Positions 7,313 to 15,477 of a stretch of DNA of 64,000 nucleotides are shown in pieces. Under the pieces are notes generated by a model. The model worked only from the letters and a program-made list of their open reading frames with translations. It did no database searches and had not been told where the DNA came from. The stretch comes from Alloprevotella rava (GTDB taxonomy: Bacteria > Bacteroidota > Bacteroidia > Bacteroidales > Bacteroidaceae). Every line of letters begins with the position of its first letter. The first letter of the stretch is position 1. Location of the stretch: positions 30,933-94,932 of the forward strand of contig NZ_JACICA010000009.1 of NCBI RefSeq assembly GCF_014195585.1, written 5' to 3'. The position numbers and the translations under genes are program-made.

Positions 7313-8482
7313 ACCCCAATTCGGGATAAGCAGTTCTTCTTTTTCCTCAAAAAAAGTTTTAATAAAAGCCTAAAAAGAGGATTGTTTTTTGTATATTTAC
7401 TGTTGATAATCAATCATATAACAAAATAACAATCCTCATGAAACTTGTCAGCAAAGTTACGGAAATCTATTGTATTGCAGATGATTTCTGCAAAGAATAT
7501 AATTTAGAATTGAACAAAACCTCTCTTTCGCTCTCAAATCCCTCTGCCAATAGTCCAAAACATCGCAAGAGAAAAGGGCGGATGAGTGATGCTGAAATGA
7601 TCACAATTCTTATTTTGTTCCACAGCAATACATTTCGGAATTTCAAACATTTCTATCTCTTTTATGTTTGCCGAGAACTAAAAAAAGAGTTTCCCAATCT
7701 ACTCTCTTATACACGCTTTGTTGAGCGTATACCTCGTGTTGCAATACCCCTATTGCTCTTTCTCAAACTGGGATTAATGGGAGAATGCACAGGGATAACC
7801 TTTATCGATTCTACACGTATTCCTGTGTGCGACAACAAGAGACAATCCCGTAATCGCGTATTCAAAGGTTATGCCCAAAAGGGGAAAAGTACGATGGGAT
7901 GGTACTATGGATTCAAACTTCATCTTTTGTGTAATGAACGAGGAGAACTACTCAATTTTGCTCTAACCCGAGCCAATGTAGACGACCGTAACCCAAAAGT
8001 ATTCAACGATTTGACGAAGGATCTGTTTGGAAAATTATATGCCGATAAAGGTTATATTTCTCAATCACTTTTTGCTTTACTCTTTGATAGAGGTGTACAC
8101 ATCGTAACAGGAATACGGACTAATATGAAGAACAGATTAATGGATGTGCATGATAAAATCATGCTTCGCAAGAGAAGTATCATAGAGACTATCAATGATA
8201 TGTTGAAGAACATTGCACAGATAGTTCACACACGCCATAGAAGTATCTCTAATTTCATCGTTAACCTTTTAGCTGGCATAGCTGCATATGCTTTCTACGA
8301 CACAAAGCCTTCCATCAATATGGAGTTTGAGAGGGATGCAAAGCAGGGTGTAAAACAGCTCACGTTATTCTAACCTATAATTTGCGTGAAACAATTATAC
8401 TTCGGTTTTAGGTCAAGGCCGAAAGGATGCGTGTGCGGTTTAAGAAACTCATGAAAGAGCGGTTCTTAAACCGAATTGGGGT
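7313..8482 (+). mobile_element. Complete IS982-family insertion sequence (copy A)
   Basis: The element is 1,170 bp. Its ends are ACCCCAATTCGGGATAAG on the left and, as reverse complement, ACCCCAATTCGGTTTAAG on the right. The 5-bp target duplication AAGTA is perfect (7308-7312 and 8483-8487). One intact transposase gene fills it. The insertion landed exactly at the stop codon of the convergent gene at 8466. Two further partial copies occur at 19955-20400 and 63907-64000. Confidence 0.93.
7438..8373 (+). CDS. IS982-family transposase, full length
   Basis: This 311-residue DDE transposase has the IS982 layout. An N-terminal helical domain includes RKRKGRMSDAEMITILILF. The catalytic residues lie in FIDSTRIPVCDN, LYADKGYIS and RKRSIIETIND. 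Length is normal for the family. The start codon follows the left inverted repeat by about 125 bp. It is the only uninterrupted IS982 transposase in the window and could supply activity in trans to the broken copy at 19955 and the copy entering at 63907. Confidence 0.93.
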   Translation: MKLVSKVTEIYCIADDFCKEYNLELNKTSLSLSNPSANSPKHRKRKGRMSDAEMITILILFHSNTFRNFKHFYLFYVCRELKKEFPNLLSYTRFVERIPRVAIPLLLFLKLGLMGECTGITFIDSTRIPVCDNKRQSRNRVFKGYAQKGKSTMGWYYGFKLHLLCNERGELLNFALTRANVDDRNPKVFNDLTKDLFGKLYADKGYISQSLFALLFDRGVHIVTGIRTNMKNRLMDVHDKIMLRKRSIIETINDMLKNIAQIVHTRHRSISNFIVNLLAGIAAYAFYDTKPSINMEFERDAKQGVKQLTLF

Positions 8483-9437
8483 AAGTAGGTAATTCTATCT
8501 CGTATCTCCAAACTCGGGCAATGCCATCGGAATTATCTACAATGTATTGTTGACAAAAAGGGTAGATAAGATTGATACTTTTCTCCCAACCCAGTTCCCA
8601 AAGAAAGTAAAGAGCCATACCAATAGCATGTGGTTTTGTTGAAAGTGGAGCTAAATAGATACTTGTAAAATTCTTATGACTGCTATTTTGTTGTCTCTGA
8701 ATATATTCATTGATAGCCTGAGCTGTAACAAATGGGTCATAAGCTGGTGCATAGATATTAGAATCCATATCTTTAAAGCACTCTGTAGCAATTGCTTCCT
8801 CAGCTTTATACGCACGAAGAATATTTTCTTGAAACATACCTGGACTAACAGCTGGGAAACCAAATAGAAGGACCTTCTTCTTACAACTCTTACGGTCATT
8901 AGCGACATCTGCAATACGGCTATGATCATATCCTGCTGCAATTATTAAGAGATCATTATCATTGCGGGATGTATTAAGCCCTTTCATTCCCTCAATTAGC
9001 TTTACCTCGTTAAATATATCTGAGAATCGAGTATTTTCGGCTTCTCTGTACAAAGTTGGTTCTGTATAGATAATATCAAACTTTTTGATTTTAAATGCAA
9101 CCATACATCTCATAAGATACATTAGATATGGGATTTTAAATCCCGTTGCATCAACACATATACGTTTACCTATCAACTTAAAATCTTTAAGTGCCTGCAT
9201 AAATGTTGCATAGTCTTCATTAGCACTTATCTTGATTTTCTCTTTTCCAGATAGAAATAAATCAGGACCATCCTCAGTAGAAAAGAACCAAACCTTTCGG
9301 TCTGTTGGAATATGTTCTGAGGGCTCAATTACTCGATGTGAATTTACGTAACTTGAGATGAATAAATCATATTTAGGCAGCAATTTAAGCTCTGCTACAT
9401 TCTTATAGTTGCTCTTATAAAAATAGGAATAATTCAT
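8466..9437 (-). CDS. Unrecognised protein, last gene of the four-gene defence-like operon
   Basis: I do not recognise this 323-residue protein. The composition suggests a soluble alternating helix/strand protein. Segments such as KRICVDATGFKIPYLMYLM, FDIIYTEPTLYREA, KKVLLFGFPAVSPGMF and TSIYLAPLSTKPHAIGMALY look like strand-loop-helix units of a Rossmann-like fold, perhaps a ligand-sensing domain; that is inference. It overlaps the ATPase gene by 4 bp (ATGA), so the two are coupled. The IS982 copy A insertion removed its natural stop: without the IS and one target copy the frame reads ELPT then TAA, whereas now it continues as YPNSV and stops inside the IS inverted repeat. The protein is therefore essentially complete with a five-residue foreign tail. 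Confidence 0.72.
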   Translation of the reverse strand: MNYSYFYKSNYKNVAELKLLPKYDLFISSYVNSHRVIEPSEHIPTDRKVWFFSTEDGPDLFLSGKEKIKISANEDYATFMQALKDFKLIGKRICVDATGFKIPYLMYLMRCMVAFKIKKFDIIYTEPTLYREAENTRFSDIFNEVKLIEGMKGLNTSRNDNDLLIIAAGYDHSRIADVANDRKSCKKKVLLFGFPAVSPGMFQENILRAYKAEEAIATECFKDMDSNIYAPAYDPFVTAQAINEYIQRQQNSSHKNFTSIYLAPLSTKPHAIGMALYFLWELGWEKSINLIYPFCQQYIVDNSDGIARVWRYEIELPTYPNSV

Positions 9438-11455
9438 TGGTCTTTAAAATCAAATAGAGATTTAGATTGTACTTCTTCCATGTTTATGTTAAATGGGAAA
9501 TTATATCCCTTCAGTCTTGTAGCTACATAATCATCATACTTATCCTTCATCGTAAGATTGAAAAAAAGTTCAGCTATTTCTGCTGTAAAATTTACCGCAC
9601 CTCTTTTCGCTAACGCTAACTCATATTTAGGATATAAAATTGTATTCAATGTATATACATGAGTTTTATTGTCTGAGTTAATTTGTCTACGTTCGTCAGT
9701 CTGCACGATATATGAATAGCTTACAAGGATCTCAAATATCTGACGTGCTGGTTCTGATAATTCGCTTGCATTCAATGTGAAGATATTAATACTGCATTGA
9801 GGTGGAACATCTGAAAAACGAGCCTTTCTCAAATAGTTTCCTATTCTCATAATTGCATCTGTAGCATGCACTTTGTCCTGTGATGGTATTCTATTCTCTT
9901 CAAAGAACCAATCGTATGTGCTCTCTATACCTATGCGCTGAGAGCGTATGGAAAGTTTTCGTCCTTCCTCAAAAGGAATCTTCCCTGTATTATAATATTG
10001 GTTATTAAACGCGGCTTTAAGTAAGCAAAGAATAGTACGAGGAGTACCACATGACAGATCAATCAACTTATCAATACCATTGTAAGGAATCTCCACTCTT
10101 CCTTCTCTTGCTAAGCTGTCTATAAGATCCTTTTTATATTTTTCAAGGACTCTTGCATGTTGCGTGTCTTTATCCTTATTTTCGTAATAACGCTTTGCTG
10201 AATCACGTATTTCTTTGGACGATTTAATTAAATCGTCTAAGGAATCGTTTCGCTTCCATTTTTTTATGGCTCTATACATCAGCATGATACTGGTTCTTTC
10301 TAATAGAATATCATCAGGAAAGGAAATATTGTCCATGATTATTTTAGCAGCATCATCATCGATATTAAGTTTCTTGATATTTGTATCCAGATAGGCAAGA
10401 GCCGATCTACTTTGCTTATCTTTCTTCTCAGCAACGGCACGGATAATATCATCGTTTGTTTGTTCTTCAATAAGTTCCGAAATCTTGAAATTTTTCGCAA
10501 GAGAGATGCCACTATTATATAATCTATTTTCAAGAATGCTTGTTACATACTGACGATACCCCTTATAGTCACGGAGAAATTCATCTAAAACCACGCCTTT
10601 AAATTCTGAACCATCACGATTTTCCTCCACTCCTTTAAGAGTTTTAAGTGTTCTAATGCCATATGGTCGAGTCCCAATTCTAAATGTGCAAGCTACAGGC
10701 TTTTCTCTTATCAATGTTTGTATCAACTGCTGCTGAGTAACAGAGAAATTCTCCATTTCATCGATAAGATACAGGATATATTTATTGCTGAAGAACTTTA
10801 CTTTTGATCTTAGCAATGCTGGAATACCGTATGTCAAACTAGAATGAGATAAAAGGATTTCCACATCAGGTTTATCCTGCCCCAGGAACATAAAGTTCTG
10901 AACTTGGTAGTCAACATTTCTTTGAAGTTCAAGGAAGTACGCATTTAATTCTTTGAATGAATAAATTCCGTCTTTAGGTTTTAAAAATATTTCTAATATG
11001 TCACTAACGATTGATGACTCATCAACATCCCCCAATGAGCCATTCTCTTGCAAGTCAATAAGGACATCAAGCAATCTTTCACCAATCCATAGTTCCCAGA
11101 AATAAGAATATAGAAGAGCCCACATATCATCAGATATGTTCTTCCCGCTAAATTTATCAGAGTTGAAGCCACTGCAGCGAATATATATACCGATGAATTT
11201 CTCATTGGCTAATCCCATTTGCATTGTATTGGATTCTGCTTTGCAACGAATTTTCTGCAACTCATAGGAGAAATATTTCATCACATGAGTTTTGCCACTA
11301 CCTTTACTTCCGACTATAATCTTAGGCATAAGAGACTCTGGTTCAATCAAAGTATTGAAACCATGGTTTTCTTTATCAAGATCTACCCAATACTTATAAA
11401 TATCGTCATTGGTATAGTCTACCGCTTTTGTGACATCGAAAGGGTTCTTAATCAT
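9434..11455 (-). CDS. AAA+ ATPase, Orc1/Cdc6-like
   Basis: The 673-residue ATPase has Walker A GSKGSGKTH at 49-57, Walker B YILYLIDEMENF at about 226-237, and a sensor-like arginine stretch FRIGTRPYGIR. The C-terminal part (from about 555, HATDAIMRIGNYLRKARF) looks like a winged-helix domain. This order resembles the Orc1/Cdc6-like ATPases of bacterial conflict systems and mobile elements. It lies 3 bp after the phosphoribosyltransferase-like gene and overlaps the next gene by 4 bp, so it is the centre of a tight operon with a DNA methyltransferase at its head. A motor or signal-relay role in defence is likely; its trigger and effector are unknown. Confidence 0.78.
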   Translation of the reverse strand: MIKNPFDVTKAVDYTNDDIYKYWVDLDKENHGFNTLIEPESLMPKIIVGSKGSGKTHVMKYFSYELQKIRCKAESNTMQMGLANEKFIGIYIRCSGFNSDKFSGKNISDDMWALLYSYFWELWIGERLLDVLIDLQENGSLGDVDESSIVSDILEIFLKPKDGIYSFKELNAYFLELQRNVDYQVQNFMFLGQDKPDVEILLSHSSLTYGIPALLRSKVKFFSNKYILYLIDEMENFSVTQQQLIQTLIREKPVACTFRIGTRPYGIRTLKTLKGVEENRDGSEFKGVVLDEFLRDYKGYRQYVTSILENRLYNSGISLAKNFKISELIEEQTNDDIIRAVAEKKDKQSRSALAYLDTNIKKLNIDDDAAKIIMDNISFPDDILLERTSIMLMYRAIKKWKRNDSLDDLIKSSKEIRDSAKRYYENKDKDTQHARVLEKYKKDLIDSLAREGRVEIPYNGIDKLIDLSCGTPRTILCLLKAAFNNQYYNTGKIPFEEGRKLSIRSQRIGIESTYDWFFEENRIPSQDKVHATDAIMRIGNYLRKARFSDVPPQCSINIFTLNASELSEPARQIFEILVSYSYIVQTDERRQINSDNKTHVYTLNTILYPKYELALAKRGAVNFTAEIAELFFNLTMKDKYDDYVATRLKGYNFPFNINMEEVQSKSLFDFKDQ

Positions 11456-11458
11456 AAC

Positions 11459-12454
11459 TCAATATTCTTTATTATAGCGTTTAAAAATCGGTATCCAAAT
11501 ACTTTCTTCTTCATCAAACCAAATTATTGGAAGCGTATTATCTGGCGTATTATGGTGCATGCTTATGAGTAGCTGACTATTTTTAAAACCAAGTGCAAAC
11601 TCATCTGCAATTTTTTCGCGAACGGCTTTATCTTTTCCCAAAAGAGATAAATATTTATCCCAAATTTGACGGCCATACCGATGTGCTATTCCTTCTGCAA
11701 CATCTCTTTTATGAATACCATCATTAAAGTACCTTGACTTATCGCCGAAACACTTGTAACTTTCATCTAGTTCTACTACAGCTTGCGCATCATCATAAAG
11801 GCCACTATTTCTAACAACCTCTATACCTTTTGTCGTACCAAAAAGCATTAGATAGGATATTTTCGCCTCCTTAGCAAAAAAACGAAGATTTGTAACGCAC
11901 CTATGTACATTCGAAGTATTATTGGTGGCTTGATCTCCTGATCCACAAAGGTCATCAATAAAAACAAATCTCTTTACCTCCTTGTATTTCTCTCTCAACT
12001 TGGGTTGAAGATTACCATTCCCATCCTTTTCATAAATCACCAAATCATCTGTATTTACAAAGAGATCTTTTGATATTCTGTTTTCTTGTCGAAAATAATA
12101 CAGTAAATGCACACCGCTTTCAGAAGGATTACCAACGCCCAAAAATCTGGTACGGTTGAGCTCCTCCCGATATAAATCCTCTATCAAGTTTGCGTCCAAT
12201 GTATCAGCATTAGTTCTACGTATATCCTCGACAATTGGATATTGAAAAAGATCTCGATATAGTGATTTCAAAAGTTGACGAATATTTGAGGAATTAAAAA
12301 ACATAAGTCGAGAAAGCATATACAATGCATATTCTTTCTCTTCATCGGTCTCAAAATTATTAAGCCATTCATCAATCCTAGGCCTCAATGCTCGTGATTC
12401 CCATAATGTGGAGTTTAGGATTTCTATTTGCCTATCGTAATCAGTATGTATCAT
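11459..12454 (-). CDS. Phosphoribosyltransferase-like protein of a conflict system
   Basis: From ATG 12454 (4 bp after the methyltransferase stop) the protein has 331 residues. Residues 1-100 are helical. The rest looks like a type I phosphoribosyltransferase fold. The key motif is RFVFIDDLCGSGDQ at about 162-175, which matches the PRPP-loop pattern (strand, two acids, then a small-residue turn). Proteins of this kind (PRTase-CE, as I recall the family) occur in predicted defence operons, where they may act on nucleotides or transfer ribose-phosphate. That activity has not been shown to my knowledge. A longer reading to 12487 would overlap the methyltransferase gene by 29 bp and is less likely. 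Confidence 0.7.
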   Translation of the reverse strand: MIHTDYDRQIEILNSTLWESRALRPRIDEWLNNFETDEEKEYALYMLSRLMFFNSSNIRQLLKSLYRDLFQYPIVEDIRRTNADTLDANLIEDLYREELNRTRFLGVGNPSESGVHLLYYFRQENRISKDLFVNTDDLVIYEKDGNGNLQPKLREKYKEVKRFVFIDDLCGSGDQATNNTSNVHRCVTNLRFFAKEAKISYLMLFGTTKGIEVVRNSGLYDDAQAVVELDESYKCFGDKSRYFNDGIHKRDVAEGIAHRYGRQIWDKYLSLLGKDKAVREKIADEFALGFKNSQLLISMHHNTPDNTLPIIWFDEEESIWIPIFKRYNKEY

Positions 12455-12458
12455 TATT

Positions 12459-13838
12459 TTACTTCTTAAATACCAATATCCATTCACTCGTTATTGTACT
12501 AGCTGTTTTATTCCTTTTTGTCATCAAACCATACGATTTGATATCGTCAATCAGTTTAAACTCTAGATGCATGCCTTTTATCTGTAAATATGTAGTAAGA
12601 TAGTCTTGAGTGTCAAACGGACGGTTACAAACCGTATTATTGCCAATGACTATTATCATATAACCATCCTTCTTCAACACACGTACACTCTCGTCTAATG
12701 CAAGTTTCATCTCGTTCAAATAGTTACCCACAATATATGCTCGCTCATATTTACCTTCCTTGTAAAGGGATTGTAGCACAGTATCAGCAGCTGGTATATT
12801 AGTTTTAATTTTCTTTTTAAATTCTGCTCTATGATAATCTTCACGTCCAATGTTCTTATTTTTGAGCAAGCGAATTTCCTCTGGCAACTTTCTGCCAAGC
12901 CAATAAAGATTTAACCATGATGAACGGATATACTTTTGAGCACCTGCATATGGAGGAGAAGTAAGAATAAGATCCACACTCTCATCCTCCAGTATTTCAC
13001 TTTTACCGTAAGTCTCAGTCAGCTTACGGGCATCATGTGAGATAATCTCTGTTGTTATACCCTTTTCCTTGATAGTTGCCAATGATTCTATACGCTTTAT
13101 ATTGAGTTTGCATATCGTTTCAAATTTTTCAAACACATCAATACATTGAAGTGTCTTCAACTTAAATGTAGCTGCTTTCTTACGAGTTGAGTTTTTTGCC
13201 AATCTTTCTGGATTCAACTTAACAGGAACAGAGATACTTGGATCAGCAAAGCTTACCTTTTTGACTATGCTTGAAAAGGTAAGCATAAAAAAACGTCTTT
13301 GTTTCTCATTACCAATTTTACTGATAGCTTCTTCCAGTCTGGCTAATTGTTGAATGGTACTTGATGAAAACCATCGCTCAATATTTTTTGTACTAAAGGT
13401 AATTTCAGTATTACTCCTTCTGGCACTTGTCATCACCGAGCTCAATGTGGCCTGCAGTTCATTCGAAGGGACATATGTTGTCTTCACTTGTGATATCAGT
13501 ACAGCCAATGGATTTGCGTCAGCACCAAGAGCTTTTCTTCCAGAAATGTTCGATTCTAGCATAACTGTCCCTGTACCACAAAAAGGATCAAGTACGATTC
13601 CCTCTTTTGGACAGAAATAATCAGTTTGTAGAAAAAAATATGGGATATTAGTCAACAGCTTTGCAGGATATGAATGAATTAAATGAGAGTACCTTTCGTT
13701 ATTGTTGAGTTCTGGCACAAGCTGCCGAAAGTTAATATGAATAGGTTCGCATCGTTCAGAATAATCAGAACGATATTGTTCTATTCTATGTTTCAATTCT
13801 TCTTCTGTCATTTGTTTAACATTCTGATATTTTATCAT
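12459..13838 (-). CDS. DNA methyltransferase, N6-adenine or N4-cytosine type
   Basis: This is a 459-residue S-adenosylmethionine-dependent DNA methyltransferase. The AdoMet motif DPFCGTGTVMLES lies at about 84-96, with the acidic ADANPLAVL just after. The catalytic motif TSPPYAG is at about 293-299, so the order is motif I then motif IV with a long middle region (alpha-like). The SPPY form is common in N4-cytosine and some N6-adenine enzymes. It heads the four-gene operon, with the next genes 4, 3 and -4 bp away, and begins 33 bp after hipT. No classical restriction subunit lies next to it; the nearest nuclease-like gene is at 15478, beyond the HipBST set. It probably marks self DNA for the system. 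Confidence 0.85.
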   Translation of the reverse strand: MIKYQNVKQMTEEELKHRIEQYRSDYSERCEPIHINFRQLVPELNNNERYSHLIHSYPAKLLTNIPYFFLQTDYFCPKEGIVLDPFCGTGTVMLESNISGRKALGADANPLAVLISQVKTTYVPSNELQATLSSVMTSARRSNTEITFSTKNIERWFSSSTIQQLARLEEAISKIGNEKQRRFFMLTFSSIVKKVSFADPSISVPVKLNPERLAKNSTRKKAATFKLKTLQCIDVFEKFETICKLNIKRIESLATIKEKGITTEIISHDARKLTETYGKSEILEDESVDLILTSPPYAGAQKYIRSSWLNLYWLGRKLPEEIRLLKNKNIGREDYHRAEFKKKIKTNIPAADTVLQSLYKEGKYERAYIVGNYLNEMKLALDESVRVLKKDGYMIIVIGNNTVCNRPFDTQDYLTTYLQIKGMHLEFKLIDDIKSYGLMTKRNKTASTITSEWILVFKK

Positions 13839-13871
13839 TTTTCACTCAAGACTTTCCTGCTTATATAGAAA

Positions 13872-14828
13872 TTATGAAAGTTTACAACCACTGGAAGGCC
13901 AGGATCTCTTTTGTATTAATTCTACGTACTGATCCTGCATTTTCTTAGGAAGAAAACTCTGGCGGATGCAGGCTTCCCATTCGGGGAGGATGTGCCCAAA
14001 GCGAGCGAAGATGTTGTCGCACACTTTCTCATCCAGTCCTGAGGCTATCATTGCTTCGACGAAGTGTTGGCGAGTGAGTTTGCGCTTCTTGCCACAGAGC
14101 GTTAGTGCAAGTTCTTCTGTATCCTCGGGAATAACGAGAGCCGTAGACAACAGATCATAGGCTGGAGTGAGTTGATATTCATTGCCCATTGGCGCATAGA
14201 GCGAGTAATTCTTAAGGTGCATATCTGCATTACCTATCAGCCACGAGAAGAGAACTTGCTCCCAGTACTTGACAAGATCAAGTTTCGGCACAGAGCTATA
14301 CTTGGAGATGAGTTTGGCTATCTGCTCGTGTGAACCTTTGTATTTATATTCGGTCAGACGCTCTGACAACTGACACATATCTTCCATTGGGATTTTTTCG
14401 CCCTGCTCTGTTCGGTCTATGCGACGAGTGATATAGCATAGTTCGCCATCGCTAAATCGCATCAGTCCATGAGGAACTGTTTCAATCTTGGCAATCTCTG
14501 CAAGGTGTATCGACACATCTTCCAACTCGGGGAGATGCGGATAACGCTCTGTTTGAGGTTTAAGGATAAACCGTCCCCACAAGCCCACGATGGTAAATCG
14601 CTTGGGCGAATTGCTCATCTGATCAAAGTCGAGAGATAGCTTGGGTTGTACTCCTGTCACTGTGGTTTGCGAACGAACAACCTCGTCAGCCAACGCTCGT
14701 ACTTCACTACTCGTATAAGGCAATATTGGTGCTTGGCTCGTTCCAAACAATTTGCGACAACACTTGGCATGATAATCCACCTCTCCATCGACCAAAGGCT
14801 CGTAGCAGTATAGGCATCTATTCTTCAT
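13872..14828 (-). CDS. hipT: HipT-like serine/threonine kinase toxin
   Basis: The 318-residue HipA-superfamily kinase lacks the N-terminal subdomain that full HipA proteins carry; that piece is encoded separately just upstream. This is the HipBST arrangement. Visible parts are a small Cys/His cluster at the start (CLYCYEPL, HAKCC), the Gly-rich loop TTVTGVQPKLSL, the ATP-binding lysine in RFILKPQ, the catalytic IGNADMHLKNYSL, and the metal-binding AYDLLST. In the E. coli HipBST system HipT is a toxin that phosphorylates tryptophanyl-tRNA synthetase. By my alignment the loop positions where HipT carries autophosphorylated serines are threonines here. It overlaps hipS by 11 bp. Confidence 0.85.
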   Translation of the reverse strand: MKNRCLYCYEPLVDGEVDYHAKCCRKLFGTSQAPILPYTSSEVRALADEVVRSQTTVTGVQPKLSLDFDQMSNSPKRFTIVGLWGRFILKPQTERYPHLPELEDVSIHLAEIAKIETVPHGLMRFSDGELCYITRRIDRTEQGEKIPMEDMCQLSERLTEYKYKGSHEQIAKLISKYSSVPKLDLVKYWEQVLFSWLIGNADMHLKNYSLYAPMGNEYQLTPAYDLLSTALVIPEDTEELALTLCGKKRKLTRQHFVEAMIASGLDEKVCDNIFARFGHILPEWEACIRQSFLPKKMQDQYVELIQKRSWPSSGCKLS

Positions 14829-15153
14829 CTTCAGTCGTATTTAGGGGTTCGATACTTACCGCTCCAATACAGTCACGGCAACAAGCCAATAGCAACGCCA
14901 TTCGATCCCTTGCGTCTATCTTCCAATTCTTCTGAGCAATATCTAAAAGCCATCCCTCAGGAATAAGTCCGTCAAAGAATGGATGAAGTGTATTGCTTTG
15001 GAAAGGCTCTTCTCGCAAAGGCATTGTTAGGCTTATACCCTGAGCTTCGGGCATAGTCGGATAGTCCTTGTCGTAAGCAAAGGAATAACCCTCATCACTT
15101 TCTGTGAGGATGCCAGCTTTGAGCGTCTTCCAATAAACAATAGCCTGTTTCAT
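14818..15153 (-). CDS. hipS: HipS-like protein (HipA N-terminal subdomain 1)
   Basis: The 111-residue protein corresponds to the first subdomain of HipA (couple_hipA type): AIVYWKTLKAGILTESDEG, then LTMPLREEPFQ and the conserved LHPFFDGLIPEGWLLD. In the studied tripartite systems HipS, not HipB, neutralises the kinase HipT. The coupling here fits that: hipB overlaps hipS by 4 bp and hipS overlaps hipT by 11 bp, which would keep the proteins in proportion. Confidence 0.85.
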   Translation of the reverse strand: MKQAIVYWKTLKAGILTESDEGYSFAYDKDYPTMPEAQGISLTMPLREEPFQSNTLHPFFDGLIPEGWLLDIAQKNWKIDARDRMALLLACCRDCIGAVSIEPLNTTEDEE

Positions 15154-15374
15154 ACGTCATCTCCATCTCGTTTAATCGGCACAGGACCACACTCCGAGCC
15201 GAAGAGTTCGAATACTTTATTGACCTTGTCGAGGCGAAGCGTGGTCTTGCCTTGCTCTAGTTCACGCACAAAGCGTAGCCCCACTCCTGCTTTCTCGGAG
15301 AGGTCTACTTGTGTCAGTTTATATTTCTTGCGCATCTCTTTCACATACTGCGCTATGATTGTCTTCGCTACCAT
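15150..15374 (-). CDS. hipB: HipB-like XRE transcriptional regulator
   Basis: From ATG 15374 the protein has 74 residues, a single XRE-type helix-turn-helix: YVKEMRKKYKLTQVDLSEKA, then GVGLRFVRELEQGKTTLR. An upstream in-frame ATG at 15446 would add 24 residues unlike the family and reach into the promoter region. HipB represses its own operon and binds the HipS-HipT complex. A short inverted repeat, CTCTT-N7-AAGAG (15384-15400), lies ten bases upstream of the start and is a candidate operator. Confidence 0.85.
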   Translation of the reverse strand: MVAKTIIAQYVKEMRKKYKLTQVDLSEKAGVGLRFVRELEQGKTTLRLDKVNKVFELFGSECGPVPIKRDGDDV

Positions 15375-15383
15375 ACATAACAA

Positions 15384-15400
15384 CTCTTTTATACTAAGAG
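15384..15400. promoter_or_regulatory. Candidate HipB operator
   Basis: CTCTT and AAGAG form a 5-bp inverted repeat with a 7-bp AT spacer, ten bases upstream of hipB. Characterised HipB operators are similar short spaced palindromes, though with a different sequence. Confidence 0.3.
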
Positions 15401-15477
15401 ATAAACAAATCACATCATTTCCTAAAAACTCTGAAAATACAATCACTTATTGTTCTTCTTGCAACTATAAGTTTTAT

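Noticed and set aside
15375..15446. 24-residue extension of HipB
   Set aside because: It covers the likely operator and does not resemble the family N-terminus.
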